From: Paenibacillus helianthi
Lineage (GTDB): Bacteria; Bacillota; Bacilli; Paenibacillales; Paenibacillaceae
NCBI RefSeq assembly: GCF_001909055.1
Contig: NZ_LVWI01000001.1
Location: 62,001 to 126,000, forward strand
Direction: 5' to 3'
DNA length: 64,000 bases
Shown: positions 27,705 to 36,643 of the stretch, in pieces
Numbering within the stretch: the stretch's first letter is position 1
Layout: each line of letters starts with the position of its first letter
The notes under the pieces: generated by a model
Told to the model about the DNA's origin: nothing
What the model saw: only the letters and a program-made list of their open reading frames with translations
The model's database searches: none
Made by a program: the position numbers and the translations under genes

Positions 27705-28469
27705 TCAGTGCATCGTATCCCATATTTGCTTCCCGATCAAGATTAACGTAACCGTAATAAACAGCGGGCGTATATAACTGGCTCCCTTGCGGATAGCCAG
27801 CCTTGAACCGACTACAGCTCCGATGACAATCGGAATGCCCAGAAGCAGGCCATAATACAGGCTGACTGAGCCAAATGCGGCAAACGTCAGCAGACTTGCG
27901 ATATTACTCGAGAAATTAAGCACTTTGGCATTGCCGGCGGCAGTCACAAATTCAAAGCCCAGCATGAGGAAGGCGAAGATCAGGAACGAACCGGCGCCCG
28001 GACCAAAGAATCCGTCATAAAATCCAATAACCAAGGCAATACCCATGCCGATAATCAGCGGTTTTTTGCTGTCTTGGGAGTACGTTGAGACGTCCCCCCA
28101 GGATTTTTTGAACAAAGTATAGACCGTAATGACGACCAGCATCACAATCACAAGCGGTTTCAGAAACGCTGAAGGTACCTGCCGGACCGTAAGCGAGCCA
28201 GCCACTGCACCCGCGATAGAGAACGGAATCAGGAATTTGACCATTCCAAAATTAATCTTCCCGGAACGGACAAAAGACGCCGTACTCGTGAACGAGCATA
28301 AGGTCCCGGCTAATTTATTGCTGCCCAGCAGCATTGGGAGCGGGATCCCGGCTGCGAGCAGCGCTGGAATGGAGATCAGGCCTCCGCCGCCTACCACAGA
28401 ATCAATCACTCCCGCCAAAAAACCGCAAATCACCAAAATCGAAATCATTGCTATACTGCCATGCTCCAT
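27705..28469 (-). CDS. Sulfite exporter TauE/SafE family (TSUP) permease
   Basis: A 254-residue membrane protein with about eight helices. The repeated family motif occurs at FLAGVIDSVVGGGGLISIPALLAAGIPLPMLLGSNKLAG and again at FYDGFFGPGAGSFLIFAFLMLGF. TSUP proteins carry organosulfonates, sulfite or other anions; the substrate here is unknown. AGGAGG lies 13 nt before the ATG, rather far, and no better in-frame start is visible. It ends 33 bp from the editing-protein gene on the same strand. Confidence 0.92.
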   Translation of the reverse strand: MEHGSIAMISILVICGFLAGVIDSVVGGGGLISIPALLAAGIPLPMLLGSNKLAGTLCSFTSTASFVRSGKINFGMVKFLIPFSIAGAVAGSLTVRQVPSAFLKPLVIVMLVVITVYTLFKKSWGDVSTYSQDSKKPLIIGMGIALVIGFYDGFFGPGAGSFLIFAFLMLGFEFVTAAGNAKVLNFSSNIASLLTFAAFGSVSLYYGLLLGIPIVIGAVVGSRLAIRKGASYIRPLFITVTLILIGKQIWDTMH

Positions 28470-28593
28470 AATGCGAAAAATGCCTCCTGCCAGCGCGTAA
28501 GTGTTCTACAAACAAACTCCAGCATACACAATTTCTCGGGTGTGTACCATAGTATTCTTTGATGAACTTTTGGAATTTTTCATTTATGAATAC

Positions 28594-28632
28594 AAAAAAA
28601 GTGACAGGAACCCTCCCTGCCACTCTTGTCAC
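28594..28632 (-). terminator. Terminator of the 59-residue small gene
   Basis: On the minus strand GTGACA pairs with TGTCAC, with an inner GG/CC-rich part, and is followed by seven T residues, 18 bp after the stop of the small gene. Confidence 0.75.
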
Positions 28633-28649
28633 CTTCAGACTGTACTAGC

Positions 28650-28829
28650 TCATTTGTACGTATTTTGTTCATTTTTCTTATAGGTAGTTTTGTCATCCCG
28701 CAGCGCTTCCTTGCGGATATCACTTTTCTTCTGTTCCATCTGCTGAGCTTCCTGACTGGTCACCGGAGCATTGTTCAATTCGTCTACCGTATTGATCAGA
28801 TTCTTATCCGGTTTGGTGTGACTATCCAT
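28650..28829 (-). CDS. Small hydrophilic protein of 59 residues, unknown function
   Basis: A minus-strand frame MDSHTKPDKNLINTVDEL... ending KKNEQNTYK is preceded by AAAGGAGG with 7-nt spacing and followed by its own terminator. It is very polar, rich in Lys, Asp, Asn and Gln, with no cysteine, aromatic cluster or membrane segment, and looks largely disordered or helical. I do not recognise it. The ribosome binding site, terminator and composition make it a real gene rather than chance. Confidence 0.75.
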   Translation of the reverse strand: MDSHTKPDKNLINTVDELNNAPVTSQEAQQMEQKKSDIRKEALRDDKTTYKKNEQNTYK

Positions 28830-28931
28830 TGTATTGCCTCCTTTAAGTTGTTGGGTTGATGGGTCGCATCAGCTTATTGTGGCAAGATATGGAGCAGATT
28901 ATGCACTGTGGCTGGAACCAGAGAATGTCCG

Positions 28932-28973
28932 CAAAAAAAACCGGATAAGCAGATTCACGATCTGCCTGTCCGG
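28932..28973 (-). terminator. Terminator of the YebC-family gene
   Basis: On the minus strand CCGGACAGGCAGAT pairs with ATCTGCTTATCCGG around a short loop and is followed by eight T residues, about 20 bp after the stop codon. Confidence 0.88.
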
Positions 28974-28993
28974 CTTTCTCACCTACAATCCTT

Positions 28994-29713
28994 CTATTCT
29001 TCCGAATCTACATTGTGGTAGACCTGCTGTACATCATCCAGTTCCTCCAAAGCGTCGATCAGTTTCTCGAACTGTGCTTCGGCATCCTCCGGAAGAGCAA
29101 CATAGTTCTGCGGGAGCATGGTCAGCTCAGCGACAGTGAAATCGGTAATTCCGGCACCGCGGAAAACCTCTTGAACGGCATGGAACTGGTCAGGCTCGGC
29201 ATAGACGATTACAGCCTCGTCCTCTTCCAGCACATCGCGCACATCCAGATCCGCTTCAATCAGCAGCTCCATCACTTCGTCAGCTGTTTTGCCTTCCAGG
29301 CCAATTACAGCTGTAGGCTCGAACATATAGGTTACCGAACCGCTGACACCCATGTTGCCTCCGTTTTTACTGAATGCGGAACGCACCAGCGGGGCAGTAC
29401 GGTTAACGTTGTTAGTCAGCGCGTCGATAATGATCATCGAACCGCTGGGTCCAAATCCTTCATAACGTAGTTCTACGTAATTTTCGTCACCGCTGCCTTT
29501 GGCCTTGTCCAGCGCCCGGTCGATAATGGCCTTAGGCACGTTGTACGTTTTGGCGCGCTCAAGCACGACTTTCAATGCACGGTTCGATTCCGGGTCCGGT
29601 TCACCCTTCTTAGCCGCTACATAAATTTCTACACCAAACTTGGCATATACCTTACTTGTATTGGCATCCTTGGATGCCTTCTTTTCTTTAATATTATTCC
29701 ATTTACGACCCAT
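28994..29713 (-). CDS. YebC/PmpR family protein (YeeI-like)
   Basis: A 239-residue member of the YebC family: [21 protein letters not shown] start, [62 protein letters not shown], then the acidic C-terminal domain. YebC proteins were described as DNA-binding regulators and more recently linked to ribosome stalling on proline stretches. The frame opens at a GTG at 29728, but the conserved family start is the ATG at 29713, preceded by GGGAAG. Single gene with its own terminator. Confidence 0.93.
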   Translation of the reverse strand: MGRKWNNIKEKKASKDANTSKVYAKFGVEIYVAAKKGEPDPESNRALKVVLERAKTYNVPKAIIDRALDKAKGSGDENYVELRYEGFGPSGSMIIIDALTNNVNRTAPLVRSAFSKNGGNMGVSGSVTYMFEPTAVIGLEGKTADEVMELLIEADLDVRDVLEEDEAVIVYAEPDQFHAVQEVFRGAGITDFTVAELTMLPQNYVALPEDAEAQFEKLIDALEELDDVQQVYHNVDSEE

Positions 29714-29807
29714 ATTCTTCCCGCTCACTTTCCAACATTAATTATAAACAGTCCAATATATTATACCTCCGCTCTGTGTATCCCGTAAAGGGCAGTCCCG
29801 GTGACGG

Positions 29808-31361
29808 CTAAAAATCCAGCAAAGCCAGCAACCTATCCAGCCCGACAGCCTGGATCAGCACAGGGATTCGCGGACCTGTCTCCTGGCCCAGCACCAGCTG
29901 ATAGATTAGGGTGAACAAACGTTTTTGATTGTTTTTCATCGTTTTTTTATCCTCGTTATAACAAATAGCGTAAATTTCTGTCATCATCTGCTCATCCTCC
30001 AACCCCCCGGTCCTCAGCAGTCCGCAAAAGGCTTCCAGCCATGCTAGCTCATGTGTCTCCAAGGTTTCGTACAAGGCAGTATCACGGCTGGAATTTACGG
30101 TAACCAGCTTTTGCGGCATCCAGTGCTTGATCCAATATTCCGCCCGTTCCGCTGTTTGCTTCAGCCCATCCGCATCCACTACCTCTCCGTTCCGGGTCAT
30201 AATCTCCTGTAGCAGATGTAGATCGAAATGAATCAGAGGCAGCAAGCTTGCAATGGGACCGAAGCTAGGTATTCTGTCGTTCAACGGATAAATCAGCGAA
30301 AGCTCTACCGCCGAATCCATATCATCCGTGAGTGTATGGGAATCGTGAGCCTTCCGATAACGTTCAAATTCCGTATAATTGCGGAGCACATCTTCGTCCA
30401 TTCCGATATGAAACTCAGCGTCCGGCTGGTATTTGGCAAACAGAAACAGAATATTCTCCGGGGCATAGACCTTCAGCAGATCATCAGGCGTGTAGTTATT
30501 CCCGGACGAGCTGGACATTTTGGCAAAGCTGCCTTTGATTCTAATAAATTCGTAAGGCTCGTACATAGGCGGTTCATTCTCAAAAATCTTCTCCGAGATC
30601 ACGGACGCTACATTGTAGCTGCCCGTTTCCGACGAATGGTCGCGGCCTCCAGGCTCGAACAGCACCTGCTCCAGATTCCAGCGCATCGGCCAGTCGATTT
30701 TCCATTGCAGCTTGATATTTTCCGCTTCCGCAACAGACATCGTACAGTGATGGCCGCATTTACAGCTGTAGGTCAAGAGTCCTTGCTCTTCATCAAAATA
30801 ATGCACTGTAGTCGAGTCCTTTCCACAATCCCCGCAATACACACTTACAGGATAAAATGCGGCTCTCTCTGCTTCGCTGGCTTCTCCTGTTTTGAAGGAC
30901 ATCAGAATGTCATAGATTTCTCCTCTGCTGCGCAGCGCCTGAAGGATTCCCGGTGCATAACGGCGGGATTGATATTCTTTGCTCTGATAGATAAATTCAG
31001 GCCTGATCCCAAAAGCACTGAGCGCTTGTTCAAATTCCTGTTCAAAATGCTCCGCATAGGAAGTGTGACACCCGTATGGACAAGGAACCTGCGTATAGGG
31101 CCTTCCGATATACTGACCGAAACTTGGGTCCACATGAACCGGAACCTTACGGAAACGGTCAAAGTCATCCCATGAAAAAATAAACCGGACCTTTTTACCC
31201 GCTTTTTCAAGCGCCTTACTTACAAAATAAGTCGTCACAATCTCCCGGAAGTTCCCGATATGGATGTGGCCTGACGGACTGATCCCTGATGCGCATACGA
31301 ATGTCCGCTGCTCCGGGTGGCTTTCGATTAACCGTTTTGCAATTTTCTCTGACCAATGCAT
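29808..31361 (-). CDS. lysS: Lysyl-tRNA synthetase, class I (LysRS1)
   Basis: A 517-residue class I lysyl-tRNA synthetase, the archaeal-type enzyme that is unrelated to the usual bacterial class II enzyme. HIGH motif: SPSGHIHIGNFRE; KMSKS motif: FAKMSSSSGN. A zinc-binding insertion is visible (CGDCGKDSTT and CKCGHHC), followed by a helical anticodon-binding C-terminus. GAGGTG precedes the ATG by 7 nt. It lies directly behind a T-box leader with a probable lysine specifier, so expression rises when uncharged tRNA(Lys) accumulates. In Bacillus cereus the class I enzyme coexists with a class II enzyme; whether this genome has both cannot be seen here. Confidence 0.96.
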   Translation of the reverse strand: MHWSEKIAKRLIESHPEQRTFVCASGISPSGHIHIGNFREIVTTYFVSKALEKAGKKVRFIFSWDDFDRFRKVPVHVDPSFGQYIGRPYTQVPCPYGCHTSYAEHFEQEFEQALSAFGIRPEFIYQSKEYQSRRYAPGILQALRSRGEIYDILMSFKTGEASEAERAAFYPVSVYCGDCGKDSTTVHYFDEEQGLLTYSCKCGHHCTMSVAEAENIKLQWKIDWPMRWNLEQVLFEPGGRDHSSETGSYNVASVISEKIFENEPPMYEPYEFIRIKGSFAKMSSSSGNNYTPDDLLKVYAPENILFLFAKYQPDAEFHIGMDEDVLRNYTEFERYRKAHDSHTLTDDMDSAVELSLIYPLNDRIPSFGPIASLLPLIHFDLHLLQEIMTRNGEVVDADGLKQTAERAEYWIKHWMPQKLVTVNSSRDTALYETLETHELAWLEAFCGLLRTGGLEDEQMMTEIYAICYNEDKKTMKNNQKRLFTLIYQLVLGQETGPRIPVLIQAVGLDRLLALLDF

Positions 31362-31395
31362 GAATAATCACCTCTACAATTATTGTAAAAAAACA

Positions 31396-31690
31396 ACAAA
31401 AAAAGCCCTCATCCTCAAGATTGTCATCTTGAGGACGAGAGCTGTAATCAGCGCCGTGGTACCACCTCTGTTCGCGGACATGTCACCATGCACGCCTCTT
31501 CGGGTACGGCCATTACGCTTATACCCTATCTCTGTAACGGGAGAACCCGTCATAGCATCCTTAGGCGTGCTGCCCAATTCCGTATGAGGCTCGGAGACTT
31601 TTTTCGTTAGGCACACTGCTGCTCCGTTTCACCATTCCGAAGCTCTCTGTGAACTATGCCGCCTAAGTACTCTTCTCGTCATCGCTGAAG
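31396..31690 (-). promoter_or_regulatory. T-box riboswitch leader of class I lysS
   Basis: On the minus strand the leader contains a Stem I region (from about 31686, GAAGAGTACTTAGG), the 14-nt T-box core in AGAGGTGGTACCACGG (31469-31453), and a strong terminator stem CTCGTCCTCAAGAT/ATCTTGAGGATGAG followed by seven T residues (ending about 31397). The 3' side of Stem I holds AACGAAAAAAGTC (about 31609-31597), which places AAA, a lysine codon, at the specifier position. Uncharged tRNA(Lys) would pair with it and with the T-box core to stop termination. Confidence 0.9.
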
Positions 31691-31715
31691 TGATATGCTG
31701 TTTTCAATATATTCC

Positions 31716-31744
31716 ACTATAGCAAAACTAGTTCAGAATGTCAT
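31716..31744 (-). promoter_or_regulatory. Promoter of the lysS T-box leader
   Basis: On the minus strand ATGACA (31744-31739) and TATAGT (31721-31716) are separated by exactly 17 nt, ending about 25 nt before Stem I of the T-box. Confidence 0.6.
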
Positions 31745-31803
31745 TACCTAATACCAGATGGCTTCATGTACTTCTATATACAACTGTACATTGGATTCTT
31801 AGC

Positions 31804-31971
31804 CTAAGGTGTCTTAATTGTCTTTAAAACATCACTGTAGAGTTCAACAGCTGCTTCTATGCCCAATTGTAGGGTAAGCGCGTTATGAGCCACAGTTGCA
31901 GTATGTGCGCCCATTCCCGAAAGAGCTTGACCTCTAGCTGCGATTACTGCCTGGACAATGTCCGCACACAA
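31804..31971 (-). other. Open frame continuing past the MetE-like stop codon; possible gene remnant
   Basis: Immediately after the TGA of the MetE-like gene (31974-31972) the same frame stays open for 55 codons to a TAG at 31806-31804, ending with LELYS-like VELYSDVLKTIKTP. It has protein-like composition (Ala/Leu-rich, amphipathic) but no ribosome binding site and no family I recognise. It could be the eroded end of a former gene or chance. The main gene has its usual family length without it. Confidence 0.3.
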
Positions 31972-33087
31972 TCAAAGCCAAACTTTATTTGCCGTTTCAA
32001 TGATTAGACGAAGCTTATCCCACTGTTCTTCCTCCGTCAGCATGTTACCTTCTTCGGTAGAGGCAAAGCCGCATTGGGCGCTGAGGCACAACTGGTCGAT
32101 CGGAACCATCTGTGCAGCTTCTTCAATACGCGCGATGATCTGCTCGCTGCTCTCCAGACCGCCATGCTTCGTTGTCACGAGGCCTAGTACAACTTGTTGA
32201 CCTTGGATGAAGCGCAACGGAGTGAAGTCGCCGGATCGTTCATTGTCATATTCGAGGAAAAAGGCATCTACTTTAGCCAGTCCGAACAAAGTTTCAGCTA
32301 CGGGCTCATACCCGCCGGCGGCAAACCAGGTAGAACGGAAATTTCCCCGGCAGACATGAAGTGCAATCGTCATATCCTCCGGCCGCCCGCTGATACTTTC
32401 ATTAATCAGCCTCACATAATCCTTGGCGAGCTGATCGGGATCAATGCCGCGGCTGCGCAGATGCGCCCGGTGTCTGCCGCTGCAGAGGGTCCCCCAGGTC
32501 GTATCGTCCAACTGCAGATAACGGCATCCTGCCTCATATAAAGCACGGATGGCCTGCTGATAGACTAGGATAATATCACGATACAGCGTCTCGCGGTCAG
32601 GATAGATCTCATTGCCGTTGTAATCCTGCACGAAGTGGAACAAAGCCGGAGAAGGAATAGTCATTTTGGCCAGTGTATCTCCAGCCATCTGTTGCAGCTC
32701 AATGAACTCTCCCACCATGGGATGATCACCAAAGGAGATTTTGTCAACGATCCGGAAGCTTTCTGCACGCTGAACCGTCTCTTTAGCACCTCTGCCTTGA
32801 TCCAGACTGATCTTCTGCGTGCCTGTGATCCCGAGGAAGAAATCCAAATGCCACCAGGACCGGCGGAATTCTCCGTCTGTAACAGCTTTAAGTCCCAGAG
32901 ATTTTTGCTGTTCCAGCAGCTTGAATATTTCCGTATTCTCGATTTCATGAAGCTGCCCGTCTGTGATTTCTCCTTGTAAACGATGATTGCGCGCTGATTT
33001 CAGTTCCTCTGTGCGGAGGAAGCTGCCGACGATGTCGTAGCGAAAGGGCGGAGTATTTCGTTTGGAGCCGATAACTGGACTGATCAT
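31972..33087 (-). CDS. MetE-like cobalamin-independent methyltransferase (YxjG/YxjH family)
   Basis: A 371-residue protein corresponding to the C-terminal catalytic half of cobalamin-independent methionine synthase. Zinc-binding candidates are His in IALHVCRGNF, Glu in FFLEYDNE and Cys in LSAQCGFAS; YDIVGSFLR and YLQLDDTTW are family motifs. Bacillus YxjG/YxjH are controlled with methionine genes and probably methylate homocysteine from a donor other than the full folate substrate. AGGAGG precedes the ATG by 5 nt. It follows the LysR gene by 15 bp, so both lie in one operon. Confidence 0.9.
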   Translation of the reverse strand: MISPVIGSKRNTPPFRYDIVGSFLRTEELKSARNHRLQGEITDGQLHEIENTEIFKLLEQQKSLGLKAVTDGEFRRSWWHLDFFLGITGTQKISLDQGRGAKETVQRAESFRIVDKISFGDHPMVGEFIELQQMAGDTLAKMTIPSPALFHFVQDYNGNEIYPDRETLYRDIILVYQQAIRALYEAGCRYLQLDDTTWGTLCSGRHRAHLRSRGIDPDQLAKDYVRLINESISGRPEDMTIALHVCRGNFRSTWFAAGGYEPVAETLFGLAKVDAFFLEYDNERSGDFTPLRFIQGQQVVLGLVTTKHGGLESSEQIIARIEEAAQMVPIDQLCLSAQCGFASTEEGNMLTEEEQWDKLRLIIETANKVWL

Positions 33088-33102
33088 ACGTCCCTCCTGC
33101 GG

Positions 33103-34035
33103 TTAGAGTAAGAAAGATTTAAGGTCGAAAACATTCCGAGATACCTGGTCATTCAGAATATCGATGTAGGCGGACATCATCTCACCTGGCTTGCGGTCCT
33201 TATGGGCGATCCAGCCGACGGTGAATACCTCAGGACTGTCAAAAGGAATCGTTACCAGCCCATCGCCATTCCGTTCAGCATCCATAATTCCCGTTCCTAC
33301 CGTATAGGAATCACTGCCCAGCAAAAGATGGGTCAGCGTCGCCCGGTCCGTAACCTGGATATTCTTCTCAATCTGTGTGAAGCTGAGCATCTCCTCCGAA
33401 AAATGCAGCGAGTTGTTCTCCCCCTGCTCAAAGGTAATGTACGGATAGGGAAGAATATCAGCCAGCTTGATCATTTCCTTGCCGGCGAGAATATGCCCTG
33501 CCCTCACATACACATGCGGATTCGTGTTGAACAGCGGGGTGAACTTCAGATTCCCGTCACTGAACAGCTTATTCATCACCTTATAGTTACTCTCATTGAT
33601 ATAGAGAATACCCAGGTCACTGCGGAGGGTCCGCACATCCTCAATAATCTCATAGGTCTGCGTCTCTCTCAGACTGAAGTTATATTCCGGCACTTTGCTC
33701 TCTTTCATCAGCTTTACAAAAGCATCCACAACAAAAGGATAATGCTGAGTGGACAAGGAAAAATAGATCGGGCTGCGTTTCTTGCCGGTATAACGGTTCT
33801 CCATGAATTCAGTCTGTTCAATAATCTGCCGGGCATAACCAAGAAATTCTACACCCTCGGCTGAAATGCTGATGCCCCGATTATTTCGTTCGAAGATCGT
33901 AATTCCCAGCTCGTTCTCCAGCTCCTTGATGGCATTGGAGAGGCTTGGCTGGGAGACAAAAAGCCTTTTGGCCGCTTCATTCATTGAGCCGCTGTTCGCA
34001 ATCTCAATAGCATAGCGGAGCTGCTGCAAAGTCAA
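33103..34035 (-). CDS. LysR family transcriptional regulator
   Basis: A 310-residue regulator: N-terminal winged helix (LQQLRYAIEIANSGSMNEAAKRLFVSQPSLSNAIKELE), linker helix, and a periplasmic-binding-type effector domain (about 90-300). The start is a TTG with AGGAGG 7 nt upstream, giving MTLQQLRY, the normal LysR N-terminus. It lies just upstream of, and on the same strand as, the MetE-like gene. LysR proteins such as MetR and MtaR control methionine genes, so control of the neighbour by sulfur amino acid status is plausible. Confidence 0.92.
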   Translation of the reverse strand: MTLQQLRYAIEIANSGSMNEAAKRLFVSQPSLSNAIKELENELGITIFERNNRGISISAEGVEFLGYARQIIEQTEFMENRYTGKKRSPIYFSLSTQHYPFVVDAFVKLMKESKVPEYNFSLRETQTYEIIEDVRTLRSDLGILYINESNYKVMNKLFSDGNLKFTPLFNTNPHVYVRAGHILAGKEMIKLADILPYPYITFEQGENNSLHFSEEMLSFTQIEKNIQVTDRATLTHLLLGSDSYTVGTGIMDAERNGDGLVTIPFDSPEVFTVGWIAHKDRKPGEMMSAYIDILNDQVSRNVFDLKSFLL

Positions 34036-34192
34036 ACCTGTTCCTCCTTTTACAAGGACTTTATTGCTAATACTTCATTACCCGGCTACAACAGATGCCG
34101 TCCCTCGGAAGGAACGGCACCTGGGTTTCTGCTTATAGTAGCATAGATTTACGGTTCCATCCATGCCGGATACAAGAAGGGTTTGCGTTTTC

Positions 34193-35311
34193 TTATTGGC
34201 TGCGCTTTTTACCTGCATCAATCTTGGACGGGTCCAGGCCTTCCCAGATGTTCTTGATATCCGCCTGCTCAGGATGCTCAAACACCAGGAATGCAGTAGG
34301 AAGATAACGCTCGCCATACTGGGAGGAAGGCTTGTTGACAATCTCATTGTCCTTCACCAGAACAGTTGATGATCCACCGTCAAGGTTGGCAGCGATAACC
34401 GCTCCATGCTTCAGCATAATCTGCTGCACATCATACAGGTTCGCACCAATGCTGTACCCGGGTTGTCTGCCGTCTATGACTACGAACAGCAGCGCACCGT
34501 CGGCACGCTGACCCATCGCGGTTCTGGGAGCGATTCCCCAGCCCTCGGCAGCATTCTTGATCAGGCCTTTGCCATTGACTATGATCCGCGGTTGAAAAGA
34601 CACGGCCTCCTGCACGCCCATCTTGCTAAGCTCATTGAGAGTGTAATTTCCGGCAATCATTTTACCCTGCTTATCAAGGCCAACGATCTGTGTGGAATTC
34701 TTACCCCCGAGTCCATTATAGAAAAGCTTGCCTTGTGAAATAACCAGTCCAATCGGTTTGAAGCCATTTCCCTTCCAGTTGGGGTCTGCGAATCCCCCGC
34801 CGTTCACACCGGCAATGGCTCCTGTACGTGCCACCATGCTGGTCACTTTTTCGCCCGAACCAGTCTTGTCCGGTACGCCCAAGCGAACCTTGGTTGGATC
34901 ATTAACCGTCATAACAAAACCGGTATAACCGCTGCCGGAAACCTTCTCGATTTCGACCAGGGGCTTGTCTTGTTCTTCTGCGGTGGGTTTCTTGATCACG
35001 TGGGTATCCTTCTCATCCCCCATATGCTGAAACCGCAGATTGTATTCAGTGACACGTTCCTTCAGCTCATCCTCGCCAATAATATATTTCGCCAGATAGC
35101 GGTGCTGTGTGGTTATTAGCGTATCTGCTATTAAGTAGCGGGTGTTCTGTGCAGAGGGTGCAAAATAGAGCCATCCGCCAGCGGCTAACAGCAGAAATAC
35201 GAAAAACAGAAAAACTTTGGAGAGTGTGCGAAAAAAGCTTTTTTTCTTGGGTTTACGAACGGGCTTCTTCTTGCGGACGGTGTTGCGCTGTGGTAATGAT
35301 GAAGAATTCAC
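34193..35311 (-). CDS. Membrane-anchored phosphodiester glycosidase family protein (NAGPA domain)
   Basis: A 372-residue protein with a very basic N-terminus (RKKKPVRKPKKKS), one transmembrane helix (about residues 32-50) and an extracellular NAGPA/DUF2233 domain: VARTGAIAGVNGGGFADPNWKGNG, SFQPRIIVNGKG, APRTAMGQRADGALLFVVIDGR, AANLDGGSSTVLV. Relatives remove sugar caps from phosphodiesters, and bacterial members act on cell-wall or exopolysaccharide material. The frame extends to an ATG at 35356, but GGAGG lies 10 nt before the GTG at 35311, which I prefer. Single gene. Confidence 0.85.
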   Translation of the reverse strand: MNSSSLPQRNTVRKKKPVRKPKKKSFFRTLSKVFLFFVFLLLAAGGWLYFAPSAQNTRYLIADTLITTQHRYLAKYIIGEDELKERVTEYNLRFQHMGDEKDTHVIKKPTAEEQDKPLVEIEKVSGSGYTGFVMTVNDPTKVRLGVPDKTGSGEKVTSMVARTGAIAGVNGGGFADPNWKGNGFKPIGLVISQGKLFYNGLGGKNSTQIVGLDKQGKMIAGNYTLNELSKMGVQEAVSFQPRIIVNGKGLIKNAAEGWGIAPRTAMGQRADGALLFVVIDGRQPGYSIGANLYDVQQIMLKHGAVIAANLDGGSSTVLVKDNEIVNKPSSQYGERYLPTAFLVFEHPEQADIKNIWEGLDPSKIDAGKKRSQ

Positions 35312-35526
35312 TTCTTGATTTCCTCCCTGGTACTGTCTGATAATGTAAATGGGCATTAGCTCATATACCCCATCATAGACGATAATGATAGATTAAAGGT
35401 TTCAGTTTGTTCAACTATCCCCCAATGTTCATTTAAAGTATTACCTCGATAAAGTGAATTTTCATGTACAACGGTCTTTTGGCTGGGCCTAGTTATATTT
35501 TTACATAAAGAACCCGGAGTGAATAC

Positions 35527-36533
35527 ATGAAATTATTTCAAGTGGAATCAACTAAGCCTTGTAAATCGGATCCTTGTGGGGATTATAGTGGGGGTAATCT
35601 TGGCGTTGTCCGTTCCAAATGCAACAGGGATCAACATTTTCGGTTCATTATTTGTATTATCATTAAAAGCGGTTGCGCCTGTATTGGTCTTACTCCTGGT
35701 GATATCTGCCATCTCGCAGCATAAAAAAGGCCATCAAACGAATATGAAATCCATCCTTGTCCTCTATGGTTTAAGTACTTTTCTGGCAGGTCTGATTGCA
35801 GATGCTAACCAATTTTTCAGATGCCGTATCACAAATCGTCAAATGGGTAATCAATCTGGCACCATTGGGAATTATGGGACTTGTTTTTGATTCCATCACT
35901 TCAAACGGGCTTTCTTCCATGCTTGATTACGGGAAATTACTTCTCGTTCTTGTGGGATGTATGTTATTTATGGCGCTTGTTGTGAACCCCTTGATCGTAT
36001 ACCTGAATATTCGCAGAAATCCGTATCCGCTTGTCATTAGTTGCCTGAAGGAAAGTGGAATTACCGCATTCTTCACCCGAAGTTCTGCTGCTAACATTCC
36101 AATCAATATGAGATTATGTGAAAAACTCGATTTGGACAAAGATACGTATTCGGTATCCATTCCACTAGGGGCTACGATTAATATGGCGGGTGCAGCGGTT
36201 ACGATTTCTGTCTTAACTCTCGCAACGGTTCATACCCTTGGCATTGAAGTGGATTTTGGTACGGCACTTGTTCTAAGTGTTCTATCTGCTGTATCTGCTG
36301 CAGGTGCTTCAGGTGTTGCCGGCGGGTCGCTCTTGCTCATCCCTCTAGCGTGCAGCATATTCGGAATTCCTAATGATATTGCGATTCAAGTCGTTGGTGT
36401 AGGATTCATCATCGGCGTATTACAGGATTCATTTGAAACAGCACTTAATTCATCCTCTGACGTACTTTTCACAGCAACCGCTGAATATTCAAAAAACCGT
36501 AAAGAGGGCAAAGCATATCTAACTAATGTCTAG
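35527..36533 (+). pseudogene. sstT: Broken sodium/serine-threonine symporter gene (sstT)
   Basis: Both ends of SstT are recognisable but in different frames. After ATG at 35527 and five codons one extra base shifts the frame; the correct reading (WNQLSLVNRILVGIIVGV...) then continues to about 35795 (ILVLYGLSTFLAGL). There the sequence jumps, without about 100 residues, to a second frame ([26 protein letters not shown]) that runs intact to 36533 with the substrate and sodium motifs ([28 protein letters not shown]). So there is one frameshift plus an internal deletion of roughly 300 bp with another frame change. A functional transporter is not expected. The region is AT-richer than its surroundings. 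Confidence 0.88.
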
Positions 36534-36544
36534 TTAAAAATGCC

Positions 36545-36595
36545 AAAAAAGACGACATTCATTCATTTGTTTCGGAATGAAATGTCGTCTTTTTT
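36545..36595. terminator. Bidirectional terminator between sstT pseudogene and the condensin operon
   Basis: AAAAAAGACGACATT pairs with AATGTCGTCTTTTTT, with further pairing toward the loop. Poly-A on the left and poly-T on the right let it act for both convergent units. Confidence 0.85.
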
Positions 36596-36643
36596 CAGGT
36601 TTGGCGATTCCGTCCAACACCGCCCCCTTGAATGCCCCGTTAA

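Noticed and set aside
28626..28859. 77-codon plus-strand frame
   Set aside because: It is antisense to the small gene at 28650-28829, which has the ribosome binding site and terminator.
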